DNA of 64,000 nucleotides from Salminus brasiliensis (taxonomy: Eukaryota; Chordata; Actinopteri; Characiformes; Bryconidae): positions 32,787,625-32,851,624 of the forward strand of contig NC_132894.1 in the NCBI RefSeq assembly GCF_030463535.1, written 5' to 3'. Below, one piece after another: positions 1-20,771 of this stretch; positions within the stretch are counted from its first letter, which is position 1, and every line of letters starts with the position of its first letter. The notes beneath the pieces were generated by a model. That model saw nothing but the letters and a program-made list of their open reading frames with translations. It was not told where the DNA came from and ran no database searches. A program made the position numbers and the translations under genes.

Positions 1-138
1 CTTAGCAACATACTACCACCTGTAGTTATGTGACTCCACCCCATCCAGCCTGCCACATAGAAGCAACATAGAGAACTCAAAAGCCAAGTCAATCGAGCAA
101 CCTGAGCAGCTTCTCTCAAAGAAAAACGCTGAGTCTGT

Positions 139-648
139 CGCTCATTAAAATAATCGTTCATTAAAATAATCGTTCATTAAAATAATCATTAATTAAAATC
201 GTCGCTCATTAAAATAATCGTTCATTAAAATAATCATTAATTAAAATCGTCGCTCATTAAAATAATCTTTCATTAAAATAACTGTTCATTAAAACAATCA
301 TTAATTAAAATCATCATTCATTAAAATAATCGTTCATTAAAATCGTCGCTTATTAAAATAATCGTTCATTAAAATAATCGTTCATTAAAATCGTCGCTCA
401 TTAAAATAATTGTTCATTAAAATAATCATTTATTAAAATAACCGTTCATTAAAATCATCGTTCATTAAAATAATTGTTCATTACAATAATCTTTCATTAA
501 AATAATTGTTTATTAAAATAACCGTTCATTAAAATCATCGTTCATTAAAATAATTGTTCATTAAAATCATCGTTCATTAAAATAATCTTTCATTAAAACA
601 ATCATTAATTAAAATCATCGTTCATTAAAATAATCGTTCATTAAAATC
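139..648. repeat. AT-rich minisatellite, about 16-bp unit
   Basis: About 500 bp of tandem copies of a 16-bp unit close to CGTTCATTAAAATAAT, with variants (CGCTC, CTTTC, CATTAATT). Copies differ by point changes and by shortened units, so the array is not freshly expanded. No coding signal is seen. Confidence 0.9.
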
Positions 649-1560
649 ATAATCAAGATCAAATGTTCAATTAACCGTGACATTAATTTGAGGTTTTATC
701 ACCCAGAACTACTTTAAATATTCTGAAAAGAAGAAATTTAAAAGCAGGAAAATTAGATTTGTCGATCATCCCTATTCAGTTCATTCCCTAAACAGTTGGT
801 GACAGATGTTATCTGGCAGATCTAAGGTACGTCCATCTTCCAAATTTCTTATTTTCAATCAAAACATGTAGTTTAACCCCCCCCCCCAAAATAAAAGCAC
901 TGAGTTTCTCTAAGCACATGAGAAAATACCTGAGGCCACTCCAGTTTAGACTGCTTTCATGCTCTTGAAGTTGTGTGAGGCGCTGGCCAGGCGGTGCCCA
1001 CTAGTAATAAAGTGTAAAGCGGTCTGCAGGCCTCTGCCAGGGCACAGGGCCAAACCCTCCATCTCTCTGGTTTGGACGCCGGCGCTGAATCTTAACAGTA
1101 AGGTCAGTAAAGCACACTCGTGTTGCCGTCCAGATCTAACACACAGTTTGATTTGGCACGGACGCAGGTTTCTATTTACACTCCACAAAAGCCGGCTTCA
1201 TGCGCCTACAGGAAGGCAGATTGAGGAGCTAATATTTGGAGACAATTTTATTTGATTTCTGTATTTATTGAGTGTAATTTCTGACTCGCGGGAAACCTAT
1301 TTAGCATCAAACGTGCGGCCTGGTGGTCAGACAGGAGGCAGCCAGAGGTTTTTGGTTTTGGAGCTGGAGAGGTGGGATGAGAATAGCGGGAGACCCCACA
1401 GGGATAGGCTTTCAGCTCGGAGCTGAATGCGCTCCAGGAGCCACAGCTCGGGTAGAAGTGAGGGCAGAGCGGATCCGGTCATATGACAGAACCGCTCGGA
1501 GAAACTTGGGTTTGGCGACCAGCTACGTTCAATCTCTGATTCCCGCTTATACTTAGTGAA
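649..1560. other. Intergenic or intronic DNA, no gene recognised
   Basis: Mixed-composition sequence with a short poly-C run near 878. The small open frames here are short, overlap on both strands and resemble no family I know. Confidence 0.6.
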
Positions 1561-1922
1561 CTTTGTGGACAAAAGTATTGGGACACCTGCTCATCCATGG
1601 CTTCTTCTGAAATCAAGGGTATTAAAAAGTGTGGGATTTACTGTCTCTACTGTCCAGGAAAAGCTTTCTACTAGATTTTGGAGGATTTTATTGCATCTAC
1701 CAAAAGTGCTCCAAGAAATGACAACCGGGGAACCGGTGACAGAGTCACGGGCCCCTAAGACCCTAAGTGATGCGATCCAGGGAGGCCCCACCTCACAACT
1801 TACAGGACTTAAAGGATCTAGTGCTGCTAACAACCTTCCGAAGTCTTAAGGAGTCCTTCCTAAGGAGTGTCGGGACAAGGGGGACATACTCAAAATTAGG
1901 CAGGTGGTCCTAATGTTAAAGC
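1561..1922. mobile_element. MITE remnant, family A, ending in a family B terminus
   Basis: It begins with the family A terminal sequence GACAAAAGTATTGGGACACC and the conserved inner segment around ACTGTCTCTACTGTCCAGG (about 1640-1660). The right end, TTAGGCAGGTGGTCCTAATG, is instead the terminus of family B (compare 28010-28460). It is therefore a composite or nested remnant of two non-autonomous elements. Confidence 0.65.
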
Positions 1923-1927
1923 TAAGC

Positions 1928-1930
<3 letters not shown>

Positions 1931-1983
<53 letters not shown>

Positions 1984-2079
1984 AGTTAAATATGTCATAA
2001 AGCATAAAATTATTAATATACTGGATAATGTGCTTAAAATCTATACTACGGCAAATGGATAACACACACACACAACATA

Positions 2080-2150
<71 letters not shown>
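1931..2150. repeat. Simple repeats (TA)n, (GA)n, poly-A and (AT)n
   Basis: A (TA)n run followed by (GA)n at about 1931-1981, then a poly-A block leading into a roughly 55-bp (AT)n run at about 2079-2149. Confidence 0.9.
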
Positions 2151-2151
<1 letters not shown>

Positions 2152-4700
2152 GGGCATAAATTATATATGGGTCAATACTTACTCTATAGGGTACTGAGTA
2201 ATATGCTGGCTAATATGTATGGCTAAATACAAATACAGCCCATGTCTAATGACCTGCTGCTGCTGTGTAGAGTAACAGTAAACAGTACTACAGCCTGTGA
2301 CTTTAAAGATTAGGGTGCTGTTAAAGATCATATTCCCACACCATCTAAAGCTTAACTTAACAGAACAGCAAGAACTGATTCACGGGTTCTGCAGAAAGAA
2401 TAAGCGCATTAAGAATCACAGGACTGAGGAGGAATTCTAGACAGATGGTGAAACCACTGAGCATACTGACCACGCATACCAGTCAACAGAGTGCAGGAAC
2501 TACTGTACGCAGTAAACACTGATGTTTACAGGGTGAATATATATATATATATATATATCAGAAAGTGATTCCTCAAAGCCAACAGTGGGACAAAAAAACA
2601 ACAACAGTGACAGAGAGTTTGAAGTCTTACCAGGCAAAGAAAGTGAGCAGAGGTGTCCTTCAGATTAGAGCGAAAGTGCTGAGCTCCAAATCTCTTCAGG
2701 CTTGAGAGAGAAGTAGGCTAGTTAGGCTCCTTTTGCCCCTCCTGAAACAAATCTTGAGGAGAATGAAGAGCGAGAGAGGGGATGAGAGAGAGAGAGAGAG
2801 AAATCACATTTCAAGGACGTGACATTGGTCTTCTCGAATGGGCTTGAATTACCATCCACTCTCCCCTTGTCTCCTTGCTCTGCCGTATCACCACAAGGTA
2901 AAGGAGAAATAAGGGCCGTGGCCTCAAACCAAGGCATTAACAGCCCATGACTGCTTTCTTCACCAAAATGCAACACACTGATTGAATGAGTGCAGGTTAA
3001 TGCACGTCACTTACTGCCCTCGTCCCAAAGCACCTCGGCCTATAGTGAAGGAGTGTACGTACATCTGAGCCAAGCGTAATAGTACAGTAATACACTTAGG
3101 TCAAATGTGCTGCCTCATGATTTACCATATGCACAGTGATGCGTGTAATTTGACAAAGCAGGCTTCACTCAGTCTAATCAAATTGTCCACGTCTCCAAAT
3201 CTGGAGCAGACGGCGTTAGTTTGTGCCCTAATTCAATAGGCCGCCCACTATTAACCTCAGAGAGGACCAGAAATAGCCGGAGAACGCGTGCCTGCTATTT
3301 TCAAACCATACGGCTATTAAAAAAAAAGACCCCGTTCTTAAACAGCTGGTACTATTTTTAGTTCTGGTGGAGCCAGATATAACCGCTTCTTTAATGGGCC
3401 CCAGAACGTGTAGAAGCACTGTCCTGTGACGAGGTTAGAGGCTTGGACTTAACTGACCAGTACTGTGACGGACCATTCCTACAGCCAGTCATTCAGACCT
3501 GTGGGAAAACAAACCCAGAGCGACCGACAGGTCATGATGAATATATCCAGAAGCAGAGGGCGTCTTACACTCGCACAAAGTAATCATTCATAACAAGCTC
3601 AATTAGGAGTGGGACATATGGAGGAGTGGGATTTTACTATTCCGCGATAAGTAAGGATGCACAGATATGGAATCCGAGGGCCGAGATTGGCACGGGATAG
3701 TCTTCCTGATGCTGAATCCAACATGTACATTCATGAGAAGTAGGAATTGGGTCTAAATCTACCTGGATCATCATTACAGTGAATAAGATTTAATTATGTA
3801 GGGTTAGAAATTTGGACAAATGAATCAAATGCATTAATTTTGGCACTTAAATTTGTCTGGAAGAGTAAAATATTGACTTCAGATTTCGATTAACTTTGAT
3901 GCCAAATCCCTATATCATTCCTTTTTTTTAATAACAATTATCTCCCTTTTCCGATATACTGTACCTAATGCTACAACGGCTAATGAAAGGGTTAATGCTA
4001 AAGACTAATATACTTAAAAACACATTACAGTATAAAAACAAATAATAATACTAATAACATCAATGATAAAGTTACTAATATATTGTTTATATACTGTATA
4101 TACAGTGGTATACACAGTCAAAATAAAAACAAATATTTATACAGTATATATATTAATATATTGTACATAAAATGATACATGCAATTATAAATGATAAAAT
4201 GACTACTATATACACTCAATGTATTATCTATACTCAATTTATAATCATATGTATGATATACATTATACAAAATTGTATATATAATGTATATATAATATAA
4301 TATACTCAAATATACAATACAATATATGTGGTAATAAATGCAAACACCTAATACTAACTAACACCTATTACACTTGAAATATAGGCTATTAAGGTATATA
4401 ATGGTTATGATCATAAAGTTAACACCTATGCCTAATATATTTAAAATATCCTACTTATAAGGTAATAAGTGATTCAATAGCTAATAATTGTAGCTTACAC
4501 AGTAAAAATACAAATACAGTTTTTTATTTTATTGTACAGTTCAGTTAAAAACATCATAAAATAATGTCCAATAATGGTGAAGTCTAAATATTCCAGTATA
4601 TTTTATTAATTATCGCCCAAAACTGACAGGATTTCAATATAATCAAGCAGCCCTAAGGATAATCCCTGTGCTATTTGGGACAGTTCTCAGTAAATTAAAC
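2151..4700. other. AT-rich intergenic or intronic stretch, no gene seen
   Basis: Strongly AT-rich, especially 3780-4700, with short (TA)n runs near 2538. The open frames are short and of low complexity, with no protein family recognised. If the island at 5.1-5.7 kb starts a minus-strand gene, this is its first intron. Confidence 0.55.
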
Positions 4701-4709
4701 AGCTTAAAT

Positions 4710-4713
4710 AAGC

Positions 4714-4751
<38 letters not shown>

Positions 4752-4765
4752 TGATGATGATGATG

Positions 4766-4793
<28 letters not shown>
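4710..4793. repeat. (AAT)n/(GAT)n microsatellite
   Basis: Trinucleotide runs AAT, then GAT, then AAT again. Confidence 0.9.
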
Positions 4794-4796
<3 letters not shown>

Positions 4797-5029
4797 GAGA
4801 ATACATTCATTCTCTTACTGTTCTTCAGATTTTTACTGAATTAATCTGGGTGTATCGTAAAGTCATAAAGTGGGAAAGTATCGTGATACAGACTAGTATA
4901 GGCTAGTATTGCCCACCCCTATAAACTCAGCTCAATGTAGTCATTCATTAAACAGCCCTAAAACAAAGAGTGCACTTAGCAATACACTAAATTAATGTTA
5001 GAAACATTAAAAAATGTGTTTAAACGATG

Positions 5030-5080
<51 letters not shown>
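5030..5080. repeat. (AAT)n microsatellite
   Basis: A pure AAT run of about 16 units. It generates poly-Asn or poly-Ile frames that are not genes. Confidence 0.9.
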
Positions 5081-5081
<1 letters not shown>

Positions 5082-5097
5082 GTGGACGAGGTATTCA

Positions 5098-5187
5098 CAG
5101 CCCCCAGCCCTCAGCCCTCAGCCCCCAGCCCCCAGCCCCCAGCCCTCAGCCCCCAGCCCTCAGCCCCCAGCCCTCAGCCCCCAGCCC
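5098..5187. repeat. 7-bp GC-rich tandem repeat (CAGCCCY)
   Basis: About 12 copies of CAGCCCC/CAGCCCT directly at the left border of the CpG-rich island. It is open in all frames and gives artefactual Pro/Gln/Ser ORFs. Confidence 0.85.
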
Positions 5188-5189
5188 AG

Positions 5190-5720
5190 CGCCCCGCTTC
5201 AGCAGCGCGTTTCTGATGAACCCCGTGGAAATCACTCGGCTTACGGGCTCACTGAACACGCTAAACTACAGCGATTAAATCTAAAATACAACCTCAATTA
5301 TAAAACACACGACTACAGACCCAGAAATCAGACCTCCACCGAACAGCCGTTATCAAATCCCCCCGAACTAGCAAGTAAGTTATCGCTACATCCTGTAGTT
5401 ATCAGCCCCGTCCCTCCGTCCCTCCCTCCGTCCGTCCGTCCGCCTCAACCCCTTCCCCTCTAACTTACCCTCTTCAGAGAGAAAATGACCCCACTCGGCG
5501 ACTAAAATCGAAATATGAGGCGGAAATATCCCCTGTCAGCCTTCACTCGCCGTCCTCTCCTGGTTAAATGTTGTGCGGTGAAGAAATAATCCCCAGGCAG
5601 AAGCTCCAGCCCCGCGACTCCTCCCTCACAGCCGAGCTAAGTCACATTAGGGGCGGACACAGGCTGGGAGGGAGTCCCGTTAACCTGCGGTTCTCGGTCA
5701 CCCTTCCTGGAGGATACACA
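5190..5720 (-). promoter_or_regulatory. CpG-rich island; candidate promoter and non-coding first exon of the next minus-strand gene
   Basis: This is the only extended GC- and CpG-rich patch in the left 11 kb. On the minus strand, CTGAAGAGG is followed by GTAAGT (boundary at about 5474/5473), a near-consensus splice donor, so a 5' UTR exon could end there. In human, MEF2A follows LRRC28 in the same orientation, which makes a mef2a first exon the natural candidate. No MADS-box coding exon lies in this window, so the identity is inference. The island could equally be a promoter firing to the right. Confidence 0.4.
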
Positions 5721-6565
5721 CACATACACACACACACACACATACACTGTATTTTAGTCGTTTTTCCTGCTCTTACACACAGAATTGAATCTATTAACGC
5801 ATTCATGAGCCCTTAATGGTGTTAAAATAGGTGTATTATGTGAAACTACATCCCAGCTCTAACTGCTGGGATGTAGAGGTCATTACTTCATGACCTACAG
5901 TAGACACCGATGCCCCCCAGTGCTGCTAGCATTTCAGCATATGAACAAAAGATGGCAACAACAGATATTTTACCATTTCTAATTTCCTCATAAATCCAAT
6001 AATACCTCCACACACTTCGTCTGTTTGTGCAGAAGTACACGTTTCAAGTGCACTTTATTAGGAACACCATTATAGTTTGGGTTTGGGCCTCAATTCTTCA
6101 TGGAATGGATTCGTTTCCCCAAAGATGTTGGAAACGTAGGGAAACGTTCCTATGCAGTTCTGGCCCATGTTGAAATGATTGCAGCAGGCGATTCACTCAG
6201 ATCTTTCAAGAGCACTTTCACGCTCGGCCTCTCCCGTTCCACCACATCCCAAAGGTGTTCAGCTGGATTCAGATCCAGTGACTGGGAAGGTTACCGAGGA
6301 ACTCCTTGAGAAGCCGGGGAGAAGAAACGGCACGTTCATTACGACATGGTGCATTGCCATGCTGAAGTAGTCATTAGAAGATGCGATGGATAAAGCGTGG
6401 TGATGAAGGGATGCACATGGCAGTAATGATACTCAGCAGGCTGTGGTGTTGATTGATTGATTGGTGTTGATTGATTGATTGGTGTTGATTGATTGGTGTT
6501 GATTGATTGGTGTTGATCGGCCAAGAAAACCTTTCTCACACCATTACACCACCACCACCACCACC
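5721..6565. other. Intergenic, no gene seen; small GATT-rich tandem repeat at 6443-6518
   Basis: It contains a short CA run near 5720-5745 and a 14-bp-like repeat (GATTGATTGGTGTT) at 6443-6518. No coding sequence is recognised. Confidence 0.6.
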
Positions 6566-6569
6566 ACCT

Positions 6570-6782
6570 CCAGCAACAGATAACACCACTACCTGCCAGT
6601 GAGCTATTACACCCTGTGGGAGGCTGGGGTTCGATTCCCGGCCTGGGTGACTGTGCTGGGCTACACCAATGAGAGTCCTTGGGCAAGACTCCTAACACAG
6701 CATTGGTCCACCTCTGTAATACGAGTCACCTTGTAAGTCGCTCTGGATAAGAGCGTCAGCTTAATGCTGTAAATGTAAAGGA
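6570..6782 (+). mobile_element. tRNA-derived SINE with L2-like 3' tail
   Basis: A tRNA B-box-like GGTTCGATTCC lies at 6628-6638, followed by an unrelated body and then the tail GTCGCTCTGGATAAGAGCG and AATGCTGTAAATG. The same tail ends the LINE fragment at 49855-50285 (minus strand). Related partial copies lie at 41205-41300 (minus) and 46570-46695 (plus). Confidence 0.7.
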
Positions 6783-7065
6783 CGCCCACACGATAGAGTA
6801 ACGATCATTTCGCTCGTCTGTACATCACATCATAATACATGACAATAAAGAACCTCGGTTCTAGATTCAGTAGAATTACCCAAATATTACAGAAAGCCAG
6901 CTGAGGGTATTGGGTATTGGTATTGAGTTTGTTCCACTGTAATAAGATCCCTGTTCATGGCCTATTCATTTGTGTTAATATGTCATTTAGTGGCAATAAC
7001 AGTCATGTTTATTAGCATTTCAGGCCAAAGATCTACAGTCGGTTAAAGCCTTTTTTTGCTTGCTT

Positions 7066-7072
<7 letters not shown>

Positions 7073-7152
<80 letters not shown>
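7073..7152. repeat. (CA)n microsatellite
   Basis: About 38 uninterrupted CA units following a CT-rich lead-in. Confidence 0.95.
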
Positions 7153-7539
7153 AGCTCCTTTTCTCTCAGAGGTGTTTTTCCACATGAAGAGCGTGAAAGA
7201 CAAAAAGTTGGGAGAGGCGTCTGTTTTCCATCAGCAGGCCTCCTCGCACCAAATACATGCCTTCGAAGATAATATCTGAATTTGTGACTAACATCTATGA
7301 CTAACACAGTTCATAGATGATCTCAGCCAGAGAGATAACTATTGTTAAACAGCACTGATCTGAATCTGCTTCCCTTTTGTTGAAGATATCTCTGAACAGG
7401 CGTTAACATACTGATTAAATGCAGGGTTCAACCCATTCCCGCCATTCCAAAAGCACAAAACAGCTCAATATAACGAGAAAGGATCCTAAAATGATCAGAG
7501 CATTTCACAGAATAATGAAAAACAATGTCACAATAGTGC

Positions 7540-8075
7540 CTCAGTAAAATAGAGCTCAAAATAATGACAGTATCTCTAAATAATGAGATATTTCAAAGTA
7601 ATGAGATAGTATTTCAAAATAATGATTTACTATATCAAATTAATGACTTAGTATTTCACAAATGTATTATTTCAAAATAATGAGATAGCATCTCAAAGTT
7701 ATGAATTATTATTTAAAAAAAGAGATATTATTTCCAAATAATGAGATAGTATATCAAAATAATAACTTAGTATCTCAAAATAAAGATTTAGTTTATATAG
7801 TATCAAATAATAATTTATATCAAAATAATGGCTTAGTATTTCCAAATAATGAGATAGTATTTCAAAACGATGACTTAGTATCTCAAAATAAAGATTTACT
7901 ATATCAAAATAATGATTTACTATATCAAAATAATGACTTAGTATTTCACAAATTAACTATTTCAATATGAGATAGTATCTCAAAATTATGATTTAGTATT
8001 TCAAAATAATGAGATATGTCCAAATAATGAGATAGTATATCAAAATAATGACTTAGTATCTCAAAAATAATGACA
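7540..8075. repeat. AT-rich degenerate tandem repeat, about 20-bp period
   Basis: Repeated blocks of the type AGTATTTCAAAATAATGA and AGTATCTCAAAATAATGA over more than 500 bp. Units are diverged, some are deleted, and none encodes protein. Confidence 0.85.
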
Positions 8076-8209
8076 AAATAATGGCCTCACAGTGATGAAT
8101 TAGCATTTTACAAAAATAAAATATTTAGGCATTAGAATTGTTGTTGTACTTTGCCTTTCTTACAAGGTGGAAAGCAGAAGTAACACTGCAGAGCGTACAG
8201 TTTCCAAAC

Positions 8210-8325
8210 CTTGTACCTCCACATTTGCTGTAACATAACGTGAATTGTGATTGTTTCACATCGACTTCCATTAGAGGTTAAGAAGTTTTTTTTTCCTGCT
8301 CCTGTAAAGTTACCATGTTAGAGAC
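8210..8325 (-). mobile_element. Dispersed repeat, family C (AATGGAAGTCRATGT core)
   Basis: Read on the minus strand it contains ACTTTACAGG, a short A run, CTTCTTAAC and AATGGAAGTCGATGTG. The same ordered blocks recur at 33930-34070, 36855-37000, 48785-48935, 49465-49560 and 60670-60890, so this is an interspersed element. Confidence 0.7.
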
Positions 8326-8879
8326 TGAGCATTGTCAATAATTTCAACAAACCCAGCCTTGTGATATTAATCTTCTGGTGAATCTTCTGATAAAGATCCA
8401 ACTAAAAAGGTTTCAGCCTGGAATCATCTAAACATCAGCTTGGATGCACTCACACATTTGTTAACACTTGGATAGACAAACTTCTCCAGAGGGAACAAAT
8501 AGTGCAGTCAGCTCCATAAAACACCCACAGCGTGAGCATCAGGCCTGTAATACGACCTTAAAGAATTGCTTTATTTATTGGACGACATCAGAACAGACCC
8601 AGCTGTCAGGGCTAATTTACTGTTCCACTGCTTCTCAGGAGTCTAACAGCTCCAAACACAGGTATCTGCCTGTTTTTCCCATCGAAACCTGTTGTGGAGG
8701 GATTACGGCTCAATTATTCCTGAGCTGAAGTGCCAGGGATTTTTCCAGGGATTGTTTTTTTTCTGATAAATGAAACTTTGGCTCGCTGGCTACATAATTA
8801 TACATTCATTCAGCCATTTTGATTTGCATTTCTGTGGCATGATTCAGATACCAGTGACTGTGATGAACCGAAGCTCAGA

Positions 8880-9150
8880 GAACCATCTGAGAATCTGAAC
8901 TTAAAGGGCCCACATCCAGGGAAAACTCCACTCGGAAAGGAGGCTTCAGAAACAGCCAGCTTTAAATGCATTACTTTTGTGATGTCAGTATATTAGCTCC
9001 ACCCACTTGCACTGAAGTGAAGTTATAAGGAGGGTTTAAGCCTAGAGGCAGCCAATCAGAATAGAGCTCATTTACAAATGTACACAATGCAACAGCCTTA
9101 CATACAGCAACACAAAAACATGATAGTGGCCCTTTAAAGGAACATTCTAG
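8880..9150. mobile_element. Dispersed repeat, family D
   Basis: Blocks such as GAATCTGAACTTAAAGGG, CCACCCACTTGCACTGAA and AGCCAATCAGAATAGAG recur in the same order at 10190-10990, where they are split by another insertion. The class is unknown. Confidence 0.6.
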
Positions 9151-9175
9151 TGCATATAATACACTGTATAATACA

Positions 9176-9500
9176 CAATATGGACAAAAGTATTGGGACA
9201 CCTCCTCATTCATTGCATTTTCAGGGGTTTATCCTGCATTTGTTGGAGTAACTGTCTCTGCTGTCCAGGGTAGAAGGCTTTCTACTAGATTTTGGAGGAG
9301 CACTGCTGTGAGGAGTTGATTGCATTCAGTGATGAAAGCGGTCATGAGGTCATCATCACCCCAACGCATCATCACTCCAGAGAACACAGCTCCACAGCTC
9401 TAGCCCATGCCTGGTACTGGGTCTGGTGCCAATGCCAGCTTAATGCCTATCTGCTCCAGAGAGTCCTATTCTATTGGCAGAACTTTTCAAAAGACCAATC
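9176..9500 (+). mobile_element. MITE, family A
   Basis: It starts with ATGGACAAAAGTATTGGGAC and carries the family's inner landmarks: GTCCAGGGTAGAAGGC, CTAGATTTTGGAGGAGCAC and CAGAGAGTCCTATTCTATTG. The right terminus is degraded. Confidence 0.75.
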
Positions 9501-10189
9501 AGGTCACATGGTCAGAACTAACCGTTGTATAATAACAAACAAATGACTGAATATTAGAATATTAGAGAGTCAGGGTTGTTTATTTAATGTATTCACGTCT
9601 ACAGAAAAGTGGACATTACTGTAAACACGGCCTTCTGTCCCCAAACCATGACAAACGTTGTTGGACACTGGTCACTCTCTGCAATGTTGGACGTGCTTCA
9701 GTTAGACAGATGAATGAAACACAGTCAGAGATTTAAGCCGTACAAAAGCCTGGATGGTTAAACCACACTGGACGCGGATATGAACCTGCAGTTCCTAAAG
9801 GAACACTTCAGATATTGCCAGTCTAATCTCTATAGGCTACATCTGTAGTGCAACTGATGCCCAGACAATAACTTCAACACAGATTCTGGTAAATGACTCC
9901 AAATAGAAGCTGCTGGACAGATGCTGAAATCTGTCAGTGAACATTTACAGGGAAATAAATATTTTTGCCAAAATATTAATATAATTAATTATATGCAGTC
10001 ATATGTTAATGCAATTAAGCTCTAACTCCGCCTCATTTCTTCTCTCAGTCCCATCATGAGTCCTGTATAGCAAGAGCCAAACAGCTGAAGTTCCAAAATC
10101 ACATTATACACTTATTAAAAATGTAGCAACTGTCAATTGGCTTCTATTTTAGAGAGATTTTTTGGGGTACCTAATATTCTGTTTTCTGT

Positions 10190-10990
10190 GGTGAGGTTTA
10201 TGGTGAATTTTACAGCTCAGAGAATGATCTGAGAGTCTGAATTAAAGGGTTTCAGGGTAAAACCTAATTTTCTTCTCCTCCACACAGTATGTAGACAGTG
10301 CTCAATATGCAGAACATACAGTTTTATCCCCGTTTTGTGGAAACTAAGCTGCAAAAACAGACAGTTTTTAATGCATTGCAGCAATGCAAGGCCACAAAAA
10401 CCAATGTACTTACATACACTAGCCCTGCCTATTCAACCTACACCAGTTTAGCCCCGCCCATTTGCACGAAATAAAGTTCTAAGGTTTCAGCCTGGACTGC
10501 TTTTTAAAATTTTTCTTTTTTACCCCCCAACGTTGTTCTGCCAATTAACCCACCTGTTCGTAGAGAGTAAGGACTTACACGATACACAAGTTCTCCCATG
10601 ATGCATGTGAAACCAGCCACCGCCTCTTTTAAAACTGCAGCCGTTGTGGCAAAGGATAGCGGCAGGTCTCCAGCTCTGCTGAGACATCACTTAAGAGTGA
10701 CGAGGGGAGAGGGGAGAGCGGAGAGCATCATCTACCCACCCGGAGAGAGCACGGCCAATTGTGCTCTCTCTGACTCAGGCCGCTGATGGCAAAGCAGCAC
10801 AGCTTGAGATTCCAACTCGACAACACCCGGCCAAAGTGGCATAACATTAAACCACTGAGCCATTCTGAGCCATTGACTGGTTTGGTGTAAGGGAGCCAAT
10901 CAGAACAGAGGACATTTACATATTGCAGTCTTCAGATGCAGCAGAGAGAGATTAGTTTGACACTGGCTAGAGTATTCCTTTAAACTGTCT
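10190..10990. mobile_element. Family D repeat interrupted by a SINE-like element (10505-10870)
   Basis: Left part 10190-10500 and right part 10870-10990 match consecutive parts of the repeat at 8880-9150 (CCCGCCCATTTGCACGAA, then AGCCAATCAGAACAGAG). The intervening segment is another family, giving a nested structure. Short similar flanks (GACTGCTTTT and GACTGGTTTG) may be the target duplication. Confidence 0.55.
10505..10870 (+). mobile_element. SINE-like repeat, family E
   Basis: It shares GTGCTCTCT, GACTC and GGCCGCTGATGGCAAAG with copies at 56505-56750 (plus), 49605-49770 (minus) and 58655-58865 (minus). It ends in a tRNA-like stretch (AAACCACTGAGCCATT). It lies inside the family D repeat. 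Confidence 0.6.
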
Positions 10991-11636
10991 TCTGAACATC
11001 GGACGTGCATTAAAATGACATTTTACTGTGAATTAACAGCCTTTTAACCGGTATCTGTGTGGTCCACTGTGAGCAAACGGTCAACAGAAATGAATGGTTC
11101 TTTGTTTTTCTCTCTTTCTTAGATAACAAACTATATTTCTTCATATAAGCTTCATTCCAGAACTCAACCCATCCACTCAGGTAATCTCCAAAATGTGAGA
11201 CAAATCTTCAGAAGAATAAATAATTCACTTATAATCTGTCTGAACCTCTATCAAGTAAAAATCCCTCCAATATTCAAAAATACCTTATGTGAACATCTCT
11301 GACCCTTCTAGAAGTTTAGTGAAGAAAAATACTTGAGCTCCTGTCTTCACCATCTAAAAAAACCCCATAAAAGCCCTCTCCTCCGTCTGTCTCGGTCTAC
11401 ATTCATTCTGTACGATATCTAAGAAAAGGCGTCCACTCCGGTAACCTGCGGGAGCTGTTAAAGCACAGTACGCTCTGACGGCCTGCTCTGTATTCTGTAA
11501 CGGATCTGCAGTTTTTAGGTACTTCAGCATCAGCTCATTGTAGATCAGGTCTATCACAATATGCTCCCAGTGGGTCGGATCGGACTAGGAGAGCACCACG
11601 ATGGAGGATGTGGGGAATGGTGGGTCCAGACGCTCA
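10990..11636 (-). other. lrrc28 3' flank / probable 3' UTR
   Basis: Sequence just downstream of the lrrc28 stop. I see no AATAAA on the minus strand within about 1 kb of the stop, so the cleavage site cannot be placed. No other coding sequence is recognised. Confidence 0.4.
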
Positions 11637-20433
<8,797 letters not shown>

Positions 20434-20771
20434 TTAAGGCCGAAGGGCAGTCTCTCGATCAGTCCCAGGATGACCGGACCCTTAAACAGGGGGTTAGAAG
20501 AATGGACAGTGAGTAAATGAATGCAGGTGACCCCTAAATACATGTAGGACAATGTTTCACTTAGCCTGGTGGAGCAGCTGAGGGTGTGCAGCTGGAGGCT
20601 CAGGTACTGAAGCATATCTACAGTTTTAATGTGATATGACCAACATCAGTACCTGACCACACTGCACTTGTGGTCGAATGCAATCAAATCCAAATAGCCA
20701 TGGTCCAACAACACAAGGCGCTAAGCCTTCCCAGACTGATTTTACTGCTGCAAGGGGGCGAAAAACTCCAC

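Noticed and set aside
5014..5463. 149-residue plus-strand frame starting with poly-Ile and Pro/Ser repeats
   Set aside because: It arises from the AAT run and the 7-bp CAGCCCY repeat, then random CpG-rich sequence. No family match.
6600..6660. tRNA-like B box suggesting a tRNA gene
   Set aside because: No complete cloverleaf can be drawn, and the block is followed by a SINE body and LINE-type tail.
7060..7307. His-Thr or Cys-Val repeat frames (also at 14833-15128 and 16250-16615)
   Set aside because: These are translations of CA microsatellites on either strand.
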